Shown piece after piece: positions 1-7,095 of a stretch of DNA of 47,321 nucleotides. A model generated the notes under the pieces. The model ran no database searches. It had not been told where the DNA came from and was given only the letters and a program-made list of their open reading frames with translations. The position numbers and the translations under genes were made by a program. The DNA comes from Deltaproteobacteria bacterium (GTDB lineage: Bacteria; Desulfobacterota; Binatia; Binatales; Binataceae). The stretch's first letter is position 1. Every line of letters begins with the position of its first letter. The stretch lies in NCBI GenBank assembly GCA_021780225.1, contig JAJXZF010000017.1, positions 77,152 to 124,472 of the forward strand. Reading direction: 5' to 3'.

Positions 1-935
1 TCGCGGGCGCCCGCCGCGCGCGCCAGTTCCGCGACCTCGGCGGCTTGCGCGTCTAGCGCGGCGGCGATTCCGTCGAGTTCGATTATCAGCACCGCGCCGG
101 CGTCGCGCGGCAGCCCGGCGTGAAATGCGTCCTCGACCGCCTCGATAATCAATCGATCCATCATCTCGATCGCGCCGGGAATCACGCCGGCCGAGATAAT
201 CGCGGAGACGGTGCGCGTGGCCGCGCCGACGCCGGCGAAGATCGCGAGCAGCGTGCGGCGCTCCTCGGGTTCGCGGGTGAGCTTGAGGATTGCGCGGGTC
301 ACGATTCCGGCCGTGCCCTCGGCGCCGACGATCGCTCCGGCCAAATCATAGCCGAGGCGTTCCTCCGCCGGTCCGCCCAGTTCCGCGATTTCGCCGTCGG
401 GCAGCACGATTTCCAGGCCGAGCACGTGATTCGTCGTGACGCCGTACTTGAGCGTATGCGGCCCGCCGGAATTCTCGGCGATATTTCCGCCGATCGTGCA
501 GGCCATCTGCGAAGAGGGATCGGGCGCGTAGAAAAAGCCGCGTTCGCGCACCGCATTGGTGACGTGAAGATTGACGACGCCGCTTTCGACCTCGACGCGG
601 CGGCTGGCGTAATCGATCGCGAGGATGCGGTTCATCCGCGACGTGCAGATCATCACGGGCGCGCCGACGGGAAGGCATCCGCCGGACAGTCCGGTGCCGG
701 CGCCGCGCGGCACGAACGGAATTTCGCGGCGATGAAGGACTTTGAGCACGGCGCTGATTTCCGCGGCCGAGCGCGGGCGCAGCAGCAGCTCCGGCGCGCT
801 TTTTTCGATCGTCCAGCCGTCGCATTCGTAAACTTTGAGCTCGGTCGGCCGCGAAACGATCGCATCGTCGCCCACGATTGCGCGCAATTCCGCGACGGCC
901 GCGGAATCAAGCGCGCTGTTTCCCGACGACGCCAT
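1..935 (-). CDS. glcD: FAD-linked oxidase, glycolate oxidase subunit GlcD type (3' end cut by window edge)
   Basis: Reading from an ATG at 935 down to base 1 gives 311 uninterrupted residues with no stop, so the C-terminus lies outside the window. The N-terminal half is a typical FAD-binding type 4 (PCMH) domain: it has the RGAGTGLSGG flavin loop near residue 76, PSSQMACTIGGNIAENSGG near 143, and a TTNHVLGLE segment. The family oxidises glycolate or D-2-hydroxyacids to the 2-oxoacid (glyoxylate for GlcD), with electrons passing to a partner subunit or the respiratory chain. The divergent neighbour at 1085 is a class V aminotransferase of the alanine/serine-glyoxylate type, which supports a role in glyoxylate metabolism. 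D-lactate dehydrogenase or another 2-hydroxyacid dehydrogenase of the same fold cannot be excluded from half a protein. Confidence 0.88.
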   Translation of the reverse strand, partial: MASSGNSALDSAAVAELRAIVGDDAIVSRPTELKVYECDGWTIEKSAPELLLRPRSAAEISAVLKVLHRREIPFVPRGAGTGLSGGCLPVGAPVMICTSRMNRILAIDYASRRVEVESGVVNLHVTNAVRERGFFYAPDPSSQMACTIGGNIAENSGGPHTLKYGVTTNHVLGLEIVLPDGEIAELGGPAEERLGYDLAGAIVGAEGTAGIVTRAILKLTREPEERRTLLAIFAGVGAATRTVSAIISAGVIPGAIEMMDRLIIEAVEDAFHAGLPRDAGAVLIIELDGIAAALDAQAAEVAELARAAGAR

Positions 936-1084
936 CGCGCGCAAGCCTAGCACGGAATCATCCGTATGCGCCCGCGATTGAGATTTCAATTTGCTATTCC
1001 GCCGCCCTAAGATATGGCGACGCGTTCGGGCGGATTCGCCGCCGCCGCGCCGATCAAGCCGCATCGAAAAAAGGGAGCTTTCAT

Positions 1085-2278
1085 TTGGCCACGTCATTTC
1101 CCGAACTCAATCCCGGCCCGCGCCTGCTGCTCGGGCCCGGCCCGTCCAATGTCAATCCGCGCGTGATGAAGGCGATGGCGTCGCCGGTGGTCGGCCATCT
1201 CGACGCCGATTTTGTGCGCGTGATGGAGGACATCAAGCGCCTGCTGCGCATCGTGTTTCAGACGGCCAACGAAATCACCTTTCCGGTCTCGGGCACCGGA
1301 TCGTCCGGGATGGAGACGGCGCTGATGAACCTGGTCGAAGACGGCGACGACGTGGTAATCGCGATCGCCGGCGTCTTCGGCGAGCGTATGGCCGATGCGG
1401 CCGGGCGGCTCGGCGCGCGGGTCCATCGGGTGGAGGCGCCGTGGGGCCGGATTATCGAAGCCGAGCGGATCGAAGCGGCGCTCAAAGCCGCGGCCAAACC
1501 CAAGCTGCTCGCGATCGTTCACGCTGAGACTTCGACCGGCGCATGGCAGCCGGTGGAAGCGCTGGGCGCGCTCGCGCATCGCCACGGCGCGCTGTTCCTG
1601 CTCGACGCGGTGACGTCGCTCGGATGCGTGCCGGTCGAGATCGACAAGTGGGAAGTGGACGCCTGCTACAGTTGCACGCAGAAGGGCATCAGCGCCCCGC
1701 CGGGGCTTGCGCCGGTGACCTTCAGCGAGCGCGCGATGGCGGCGGTGCGCGCGCGCAAGACGCCGAGCCGGTCGTGGTATTTCGACCTGGCGATGATCGA
1801 GCGATATTGGGGCGCGGAGCGGCTGTACCATCATACCGCGCCGATCACGATGAATTACGCGCTTTACGAAGCGCTCCGGATAATCGCCGAGGAGGGGCTG
1901 GAAGCGCGCTTCGGGCGCCATCGCGAGAACGCCGCCGCGATGCAGGCGGGGCTGGCGGCGCTCGGACTTGAACCGGCCGCGCAAGCGGGCCATCTGCTGC
2001 CGCAGCTCGCGGTGGTGAAAGTTCCGCCGGGAATCGACGAAGCGGCGGTCCGGGCGGAACTGGTGCGCAAATACAATATCGAAATCGCCGGCGGTCTCGG
2101 TCCGTTCAAGGGCAAAGTCTGGCGAATCGGCACGCTCGGCGAGTCGTCGCGCCGCGAGCACGTGACGCTGGCGCTCGGCGCGCTGGAAACGATTCTTGCC
2201 GGGATGGGCGTCGAAGTGGCGCGCGGGGCCGCGCTGGCGGCGGCGGAGCGGGCGTGGCGCGCCGCGTCGGCCGCATAG
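1085..2278 (+). CDS. Class V aminotransferase, alanine/serine-glyoxylate aminotransferase type
   Basis: A PLP enzyme of 397 residues, the usual length for the AGXT/SGAT family, which converts glyoxylate to glycine using alanine or serine as amino donor. Visible marks are LLLGPGPSNV at residues 14-23 (substrate/phosphate-side loop), SGTGSSGMETAL at 69-80 (PLP phosphate cup), the DAVTSLG strand near 174 carrying the PLP-pyridine aspartate, and TQKGISAPPG with the Schiff-base lysine at about K200. The frame is open upstream to 878, but the start is placed at TTG 1085 because GGGAG at 1073-1077 sits seven bases before it and homology begins just after. The divergent gene is GlcD-like, so glycolate to glyoxylate to glycine is a plausible joint function. 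A purine-catabolism or phosphonate transaminase of the same class is the main alternative. Confidence 0.9.
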   Translation: MATSFPELNPGPRLLLGPGPSNVNPRVMKAMASPVVGHLDADFVRVMEDIKRLLRIVFQTANEITFPVSGTGSSGMETALMNLVEDGDDVVIAIAGVFGERMADAAGRLGARVHRVEAPWGRIIEAERIEAALKAAAKPKLLAIVHAETSTGAWQPVEALGALAHRHGALFLLDAVTSLGCVPVEIDKWEVDACYSCTQKGISAPPGLAPVTFSERAMAAVRARKTPSRSWYFDLAMIERYWGAERLYHHTAPITMNYALYEALRIIAEEGLEARFGRHRENAAAMQAGLAALGLEPAAQAGHLLPQLAVVKVPPGIDEAAVRAELVRKYNIEIAGGLGPFKGKVWRIGTLGESSRREHVTLALGALETILAGMGVEVARGAALAAAERAWRAASAA

Positions 2279-2293
2279 CGCGCCGGAGACGGC

Positions 2294-2719
2294 TCAAAAC
2301 GGCCGGACGATCGCCAGCACCAGGATCGCGAGCAGGAGCAGGCTCACGACGCCGTGAATCATGCTGAACTGGCCGCGCGTGGCGCGGCCGGGATCGTCGG
2401 CGAGCGCCGCGATGCGCCGGTAAAGCAGCGCGTGGAAAAAGAGCATCGCGACGACCAGCGCAAGCTTCGCGTGCATCCAGCCGTGACGCATCACGGAGGG
2501 GTTTTCGACCATCGCGAAAATTCCAAACAGGACCGCGACGATCGCGCCCGCGTTGGCGCTGACGTTAAAGAGCCGCCGGCCGGCCAGAACGGTGGCCTCG
2601 CGCGCCGCGCCGACCTGCTCGGGCACGAGCGCCATCAGGCTGCTGATCACGAGCAGGCTGCCGATCCACATGATTACGCCGAAGACGTGAAAAACGATTA
2701 TCCAGCGTTCGAATTCCGT
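2294..2719 (-). CDS. HemJ/CopD-like four-helix membrane protein, probable ACG start
   Basis: A small polytopic membrane protein with four hydrophobic stretches. The WMHAKLALVV segment with its lysine, and an upstream VFHVFGVIMWIGSLL helix with a histidine, resemble the HemJ (UPF0093, protoporphyrinogen IX oxidase) and CopD families. The first ATG (2671) would delete half of helix 1 including the histidine. The frame stays open upstream with clear helix sequence but has no ATG, GTG or TTG. An AGGAG at 2728-2732 lies eight bases before an in-frame ACG at 2719-2717, which gives a 141-residue protein of the usual HemJ length, so that codon is taken as the start. The gene begins 26 bases after the MFS stop and is probably co-transcribed with it. 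A true HemJ assignment is uncertain because the conserved proline/arginine loop is not obvious. Confidence 0.62.
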   Translation of the reverse strand, partial: TEFERWIIVFHVFGVIMWIGSLLVISSLMALVPEQVGAAREATVLAGRRLFNVSANAGAIVAVLFGIFAMVENPSVMRHGWMHAKLALVVAMLFFHALLYRRIAALADDPGRATRGQFSMIHGVVSLLLLAILVLAIVRPF

Positions 2720-2727
2720 GGCGGTCT

Positions 2728-2732
2728 CTCCT
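2728..2732 (-). promoter_or_regulatory. Shine-Dalgarno AGGAG that points to an ACG start
   Basis: On the minus strand AGGAG is followed by eight bases and then ACG GAA TTC, in frame with the HemJ/CopD-like protein. No conventional start codon exists at this spacing, so the ribosome site decides the unusual start. Confidence 0.5.
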
Positions 2733-2745
2733 GTTTGGCGTTGAA

Positions 2746-3963
2746 TTACGGCGCCGCGGCGATGGCCGGCGACGCGAACGCGATCGCGAGCGCCGCGACC
2801 ACCGCGAGCGCCGCTCCGAGGTAAGCGGCGTTCGGTCCGATCGAACCGTACATCACGCCTCCCGCGATCGGACCGAAAATCCGCGCCAACGACATCGCGG
2901 ACTGATTCACGCCCAGCACTTCGCCCTGCAAATGGCGCTCGGCGCGCTTCGAAATCAAGCTCGCGACGGACGGACTGGCGAAGCCGTAACCAATCGCAAG
3001 CAGGGCCAGCAGCGCGAACAATCCGCCGCGCGAACCCGCGCTCGCCAGCGGCGCCAGGCCGATCGCGAAAGCGATCAAGCCGAATCTGATCAAGCGCGCT
3101 TCGCCCGCGCGCGGCGCGATTTTGCCAAGCAGATATCCCTGCACCAGCGCCTGCATCAGGCCCGCGTAAGCGAGCAAACCGCCGACTCCCGCGGGGCCGT
3201 AGCCGTAAACGGCGGGAGCCATCATCGCGAAGGTCGCCTCGAACGCGGCCATCGCGAGCGTGCCGAGAAATGCGACGCCGAACAACGACGCCAGGCGTCC
3301 GTCGCGCAGCCGCGCCGGCATCCGCGCGAACGGTTCGAACAGATGCGCGAGTTCGAGGCGCGCGGCCGAATCCGGATGATGCGATTCCGGCAATCGCGCC
3401 GCCGCATAAAGCAGATTGGCGAGCGTGAGCGCGGCGGCGAAAAATACCGGGATGCGCAAATCGCTGTGGCCGAGCAATCCGCCGATGCCGGGACCGAGCA
3501 CGAAGCCCAGGCCGAACGCCGCGCCGATCATCCCCATGCCGTGCGCGCGGCCGCGTTCGTCAGTGGTGTCGGCGACGTAGGCCTGCGCGGTCGAAATCGT
3601 GCCGGCGCAGGCGCCGTGCGCCGCGCGCGAAATCAACAGCCACGCGAACGATCCGGCGAAGCCGTAGATCACGTAGCTGAGCGACGAACCGAGCAGGCCG
3701 AGCATGATAATCGGACGGCGGCCAAAATGGTCCGACAGGCGGCCAAGAATCGGCGCCGCCAGAAATTGCGCGAGCGAGTAGGCCGACAGAATCAGGCCGA
3801 TGCCGGCCGCACTGACCTGCATGCGGGCGGCGTACAGCGGCAAAAACGGAATAACGATTCCGAACCCGAGCAGATCGATGAAAACGGTCAGGAACAGGAC
3901 CATGAGCGCCGCGCGGCGCTGCCGAGGGTCCGCGGACTGCGAAAGAGCTTCAGCGGTTGACAT
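2746..3963 (-). CDS. MFS transporter, DHA1 (TetA-like) drug/proton antiporter type
   Basis: A 405-residue protein with the 12-helix pattern of the major facilitator superfamily. DLLGFGIVIPFLPLYA in helix 1 and the loop 2-3 motif A (GRLSDHFGRRP, near residue 75) are hallmarks of the DHA1 branch that includes TetA and multidrug exporters. A motif C-like segment, GLGFVLGPGIGGLLG, occurs near residue 155 and marks antiporters. It should act in the inner membrane, exporting a small hydrophobic or cationic compound against the proton gradient; the substrate cannot be read from the sequence. It is divergent from the CoA-transferase gene and sits just upstream of the HemJ/CopD-like gene on the same strand. 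Confidence 0.9.
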   Translation of the reverse strand: MSTAEALSQSADPRQRRAALMVLFLTVFIDLLGFGIVIPFLPLYAARMQVSAAGIGLILSAYSLAQFLAAPILGRLSDHFGRRPIIMLGLLGSSLSYVIYGFAGSFAWLLISRAAHGACAGTISTAQAYVADTTDERGRAHGMGMIGAAFGLGFVLGPGIGGLLGHSDLRIPVFFAAALTLANLLYAAARLPESHHPDSAARLELAHLFEPFARMPARLRDGRLASLFGVAFLGTLAMAAFEATFAMMAPAVYGYGPAGVGGLLAYAGLMQALVQGYLLGKIAPRAGEARLIRFGLIAFAIGLAPLASAGSRGGLFALLALLAIGYGFASPSVASLISKRAERHLQGEVLGVNQSAMSLARIFGPIAGGVMYGSIGPNAAYLGAALAVVAALAIAFASPAIAAAP

Positions 3964-3967
3964 TGAT

Positions 3968-3997
3968 TTGAATCGCGCGATGAAACAAATCTTATGC
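3968..3997 (+). promoter_or_regulatory. Possible sigma-70 promoter for the CoA-transferase gene
   Basis: TTGAAT (3968-3973) and TTATGC (3992-3997) are separated by 18 bases in the short divergent gap between the MFS gene and the CoA-transferase gene. The -10 is poor, so this is a weak call. Confidence 0.25.
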
Positions 3998-4050
3998 GGC
4001 AGCCGCAGTCAAGGATTGCGCCGCCGCATCCAAAGCGGGAGAACGCGACG

Positions 4051-5385
4051 ATGGGAATTTCATTCGCCGGCGAATTGAAACGCAAGACCGTCACGCCGGA
4101 AGCCGCCGCCGCCGAAATCAAATCCGGCGACTGGATCGATTACGGTTTCGGCGTTGGCCAGCCCGACCTGTTCGATCGCGCGCTGGCGGAGCGGATTCAG
4201 CGTCTCGAGCGCGTGCGGCTGCGCGCGACGCTCTCGATGCGTCCGCGCGCGGCGATCGAGGCCGATCCGGAAGCGCGCCATATCGAGATGTATTCGTGGT
4301 ATTTCTCGGGACTCGAGCGCGCGCTGCACGATCGCGGCCTGTGCCAGCATATCCCGATGAATTTCGGCGAAGCGCCCGACTACTACCGCCGGTTCTGCGA
4401 CGTCGATGTCGCGATTCTCAAGACCGCGCCGATGGATGCGCACGGGTTTTTTAATTTCGGCGGCGCGGTCACGTATCACAAGGCGCTGACCGAAAAAGCG
4501 CGCGCCGTGATCGTCGAGACCGACGAAGCGATGCCGTACGTGTTTGGCGTGGAGAACGGCGTGCATCTCAGCGACGTGGATCACGTAATCGACGGGCGCC
4601 GCGGCTCGATGCCGGAGCTCAAGAATGCCGCGGCGGGCGCGATCGAGCAGAAAATCGCTGGGCTGATCGCGGCGGAAATCGAAGACGGCGCGTGCCTGCA
4701 AATCGGCATCGGCGCGATGCCCAACGCGGTGTGCGAACTGCTGGTCGATTCGCCGGTGCGCGACCTCGGCGTGCACACCGAAATGTTCGTCGATTCGCTG
4801 ATGAAGCTGTACGAGGCGGGCAAGATCACCGGCGCGCACAAGACGCACGATCGGTTCCAGATGACGTACTGTTTCGCCGCCGGGTCGGCGCGGCTGTATG
4901 AATTTCTCAATCGCAATCCCGCGTGTTTCGTCGGTCCGGTCGATTACACCAACCTGCCGCATCGGATCATGCGGAACGATCGCGTGGTCGCGATCTGCAA
5001 CGCCGCGCAAATCGATTTGACCGGGCAGGCGTGCGCCGAATCGGCGGGAATCCGGCAAATCAGCGGCACCGGCGGACAGTTGCAGTTCATGCGCGGCGCC
5101 TACGCCTCGCGCGGCGGCAAGGCCTTTCTTTGCCTGTCGTCAACTTACGAACGCAACGGACGGCGCGAAAGCCGGCTCGTCGCGCGCATCGCCGAATGCA
5201 ATATCGTCACGACCCCGCGCACCGACGTGATGTACGTCGTGACGGAGTACGGAATCGCCAATCTCAAAGGTAAATCGGTTCCCGAGCGGGCGCGCGCGCT
5301 CATCAATCTGGCGCATCCGGACTTCCGCGAAGACCTTGAGCGTGAAGCGCGCGAATATCGTCTGCTGCCGAAGCGTTATCTGTGA
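4051..5385 (+). CDS. Acetyl-CoA hydrolase/transferase family enzyme (4-hydroxybutyrate/butyrate CoA-transferase type)
   Basis: A 444-residue protein covering both halves of the acetyl-CoA hydrolase/transferase family. The family moves CoA between a CoA thioester and a free carboxylate, or hydrolyses it, through a glutamyl-CoA intermediate. Visible landmarks are QIGIGAMPNAVCELL (217-231), LGVHTEMF with a glutamate at about 244 in the place of the catalytic Glu of 4-hydroxybutyrate CoA-transferase, GTGGQLQFMRGA, and the C-terminal VVTEYGIANLKGKS block with a following HPDFR. The start at ATG 4051 is preferred over upstream codons because GCGGGAGA lies at 4036-4043 and conservation begins there. 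It stands alone, divergent from an MFS gene and convergent with the FtsB-like gene, so the physiological acid is not indicated. Confidence 0.9.
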   Translation: MGISFAGELKRKTVTPEAAAAEIKSGDWIDYGFGVGQPDLFDRALAERIQRLERVRLRATLSMRPRAAIEADPEARHIEMYSWYFSGLERALHDRGLCQHIPMNFGEAPDYYRRFCDVDVAILKTAPMDAHGFFNFGGAVTYHKALTEKARAVIVETDEAMPYVFGVENGVHLSDVDHVIDGRRGSMPELKNAAAGAIEQKIAGLIAAEIEDGACLQIGIGAMPNAVCELLVDSPVRDLGVHTEMFVDSLMKLYEAGKITGAHKTHDRFQMTYCFAAGSARLYEFLNRNPACFVGPVDYTNLPHRIMRNDRVVAICNAAQIDLTGQACAESAGIRQISGTGGQLQFMRGAYASRGGKAFLCLSSTYERNGRRESRLVARIAECNIVTTPRTDVMYVVTEYGIANLKGKSVPERARALINLAHPDFREDLEREAREYRLLPKRYL

Positions 5386-5430
5386 ATTTCGGCCGCCGAG
5401 TCGCCGTTCAATTCTGGTTCGTGGCGCGAA

Positions 5431-5748
5431 TCAGCGACTCTTCGCCGCAGATTCATTCGGAAAGCGATAGATCAACTCATTCTGGTGAGTGTACCCGAGT
5501 TCGTTACGAATCAGTCGTTCCACGTATGCGTTATCGTTCTTCAGCCGATCAATCTGGCTGTTCATCCGGTTTTCTTCGGCTTGCAAATGATCGCGGCGCG
5601 TCTCGAGGTCGCGGCGATGACGGCGCAGATTGGCGAGATCGCGAGGGCCCATCGTTCCACCGAGCAGGCCCGACAACAGAACCGCCAGGATCAAGCCGAG
5701 AATTAGGCTCAGCCCTTGTCGGCGGAGTAAGACGCTTAACTTCGCCAT
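5431..5748 (-). CDS. ftsB: FtsB/DivIC-family septum formation initiator
   Basis: A 105-residue bitopic protein: a short cytoplasmic basic segment, one transmembrane helix (roughly residues 12-32, LILGLILAVLLSGLLG), then a heptad-rich coiled coil (about 40-75, with regular leucine/arginine/asparagine spacing such as LETRRDHLQAEENRMNSQID) and a short IRNELGYT-type tail. This is the layout of FtsB/DivIC, which pairs with FtsL and FtsQ in the division complex. The RNELGY motif is typical. Two ATGs occur (5751 and 5748). The second is preferred because the -10 box of the only evident promoter ends four bases before 5751, so a transcript could hardly include it with any leader. It converges with the CoA-transferase gene, 45 bases from its stop. 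Confidence 0.85.
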   Translation of the reverse strand: MAKLSVLLRRQGLSLILGLILAVLLSGLLGGTMGPRDLANLRRHRRDLETRRDHLQAEENRMNSQIDRLKNDNAYVERLIRNELGYTHQNELIYRFPNESAAKSR

Positions 5749-5755
5749 CATTTTG

Positions 5756-5785
5756 ATTGTAGAGATAGATTCTTTCGCAAATCAA
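5756..5785 (-). promoter_or_regulatory. Sigma-70 promoter for ftsB, predicting a leaderless mRNA
   Basis: Minus-strand TTGATT (5785-5780), an 18-base spacer and TACAAT (5761-5756). Transcription should start about seven bases after the -10, at or next to the ftsB ATGs (5751/5748), leaving no room for a ribosome site. Confidence 0.6.
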
Positions 5786-5886
5786 GATTTCTAATGTCTG
5801 AACATCATTTTAATTTCGGGAAAATCCATGAATCATGGTCGGAATCTGATTTTTAGAATTTGTTTATAAATATTTGTGAACGGCTC

Positions 5887-5915
5887 TTGATTCTTGCATA
5901 ACGCATTTCTATAAT
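5887..5915 (+). promoter_or_regulatory. Near-consensus sigma-70 promoter for the lysine-rich peptide transcript
   Basis: TTGATT (5887-5892), a 17-base spacer and a perfect TATAAT (5910-5915). The preceding bases 5861-5880 are A/T-rich and resemble an UP element. It is the best promoter match in the window. The expected transcription start is near 5922, giving a leader of about 67 bases before the ATG at 5989. Confidence 0.75.
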
Positions 5916-5988
5916 CGGCTCGTCGTCCGGTTGAGCGAATCGTTGTCATTAAGCCCGTCCGGCAGCAGCGACCGCATAGGAGGAACGT

Positions 5989-6099
5989 ATGCCAGCAACC
6001 AAAAAGCCCGGTACGAAGAAGACCACCAAATCCAAACCGAAGCTGAAGAGCACCATGGCGAAGAAAAAGGCTACCAAGAAGCCGACCAAGAAGAAGTAA
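5989..6099 (+). CDS. 36-residue lysine-rich basic peptide (histone H1 tail-like)
   Basis: An ATG with a full AGGAGG (5978-5983) five bases upstream opens a 36-codon frame ending in TAA at 6097-6099. Sixteen of 36 residues are lysine, mixed with threonine, proline, alanine and serine (for example MPATKKPGTKKTTKSK and AKKKATKKPTKKK), with no acidic or aromatic residue. Composition and the TKKP/AKKK repeats look like the tails of histone H1 or of bacterial H1-like proteins, so nucleic-acid or polyphosphate binding is a reasonable guess. The unit has its own near-consensus promoter and a strong terminator at 6203, implying an abundant monocistronic message. It is too short to recognise as a named family, and it could instead be a translated small regulatory RNA. 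Confidence 0.75.
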   Translation: MPATKKPGTKKTTKSKPKLKSTMAKKKATKKPTKKK

Positions 6100-6115
6100 C
6101 CAACCATATTATCGC

Positions 6116-6195
6116 CCTCCGCGCCTGAACGGCTTGCGGAGGCCTTCAACCATGCCGGGCTAGCTGCTGGACGAGCCGGGGCCTCAAGCCTCGTC
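6116..6195 (+). other. Two hairpins in the 3' untranslated region of the lysine-rich peptide message
   Basis: CCTCCGC (6116-6122) pairs with GCGGAGG (6136-6142), and GACGAG (6170-6175) pairs with CTCGTC (6190-6195). Both lie between the peptide stop and the terminator, so the roughly 310-base RNA would carry three hairpins after its coding part. Their function is unknown. Confidence 0.45.
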
Positions 6196-6202
6196 AGAAG
6201 GG

Positions 6203-6230
6203 AGAGCCCCCTTGAAAAAGGGGGCTCTTT
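6203..6230 (+). terminator. Rho-independent terminator with GAAA tetraloop
   Basis: AGAGCCCCCTT (6203-6213) pairs perfectly over 11 bp with AAGGGGGCTCT (6218-6228) across a GAAA loop, followed by TTCCTT. It closes the lysine-rich peptide transcription unit. Confidence 0.9.
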
Positions 6231-6575
6231 CCTTCCGAACGTTCGTGCAGAACGAGCCAATTTCCGCGCGCTTGCGGTATTGACTTGGGCCGCGTCAACA
6301 TTTCCAGTCCGTCGCTTTGTGCCGCGATCCCGCAGCCGTTGGCCGGAGCGCTTCCACTGTCATCTGTCATCGAATCGTCCGATCCGTGACGCTCAGACAG
6401 CGTGTCGAAGTCGCAACTTCATACGCGCGTTCCAATCTGCGCGATCGGTGTGCCCTCATCGATCATCACAATTTTACCTCAGACGTAATCGACGCGAGTC
6501 GTTGGAACAGGTACTGACTCTCCGAGACGGCGCGATCGGGCGGCGCCGCGCAACGCCGCAAACAAGGAGAAACAC
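6231..6575. other. Intergenic stretch with no supported gene
   Basis: About 345 bases between the terminator and the thioesterase gene. Open frames here lack ribosome sites and have arginine-rich shadow-like composition. No tRNA, repeat or convincing promoter was found, apart from the AAGGAG at 6564-6569 that belongs to the next gene. Confidence 0.6.
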
Positions 6576-7013
6576 ATGGATTCGATGAGCATCTTGCGCG
6601 AAAGCGCGTTGCCGTTCGCCAATTTTCTTGGACTCCGCCTGCTCTCGGCCACGCCGGACCGGATCGAGGCCGAACTCGAAGTGCGTGACGAGTTGTGCAC
6701 CCGCCCGGCGGTGATGCATGGCGGCGCGATGATGGCGTTTGCCGACTCGCTCGGCGGTTACGCCGCAATGTTGAACCTGCCCGAGGGGGCGGCGACGACC
6801 ACGCTCGAATCGAAGACGAATTTCTTCGCCGCCGCGCCGGTCGGAACCAAAGTAATCGCTGAATGCACGCCGCTGCATCGCGGCCGCCGCACGATGGTCT
6901 GGCAGACGCGGCTTACCTCGCCCGAAGGCCGGCTGCTCGCGCTCGTGACGCAGACCCAGATGGTGCTGGAGGGGCGCGCGCCGCGCCCGGCCGGAGAATC
7001 CGGAAAAGCGTGA
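6576..7013 (+). CDS. PaaI-family hotdog-fold thioesterase
   Basis: A 145-residue single hotdog domain that should hydrolyse an acyl-CoA (phenylacetyl-, hydroxybenzoyl- or similar) in the cytoplasm. The family signature VMHGGAMMAFADSLGG (residues 47-62) carries the HGG active-site turn and the aspartate on the central helix. A second conserved strand, TTTLESKTNFFAAAPVGT, follows at 69-86. The start is fixed by AAGGAG at 6564-6569, six bases before ATG 6576. It is followed 82 bases later by the ODP-type metallo-hydrolase on the same strand, with a possible promoter between them, so the two may not be an operon. Confidence 0.9.
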   Translation: MDSMSILRESALPFANFLGLRLLSATPDRIEAELEVRDELCTRPAVMHGGAMMAFADSLGGYAAMLNLPEGAATTTLESKTNFFAAAPVGTKVIAECTPLHRGRRTMVWQTRLTSPEGRLLALVTQTQMVLEGRAPRPAGESGKA

Positions 7014-7033
7014 TAGGGCGCCCGCATTTCGCA

Positions 7034-7042
7034 TGCTATAAC
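7034..7042 (+). promoter_or_regulatory. Extended -10 element upstream of the ODP-type gene
   Basis: TG-C-TATAAC (7034-7042) fits an extended -10 promoter with no clear -35. A leader of about 45 bases would follow, ending in GGAGGG at 7083-7088, seven bases before ATG 7096. Confidence 0.4.
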
Positions 7043-7095
7043 GCGATTAACGCAAGTATAGGTTCGAATGGTCTGACCGTGCGGAGGGCAATCCA

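Noticed and set aside
878-1084. Upstream extension of the aminotransferase frame to 878
   Set aside because: It overlaps the divergent glcD start and has no homology; a good ribosome site supports TTG 1085.
6280-6588. A 102-codon frame before the thioesterase
   Set aside because: No ribosome site, arginine/serine-rich shadow composition, and it overlaps the start of the real gene.
7021-7095. GGTTCGAAT near 7060 as a tRNA T-loop, possibly tRNA-Sec
   Set aside because: No acceptor, D or anticodon stems can be paired around it, and no CCA or discriminator context is present.
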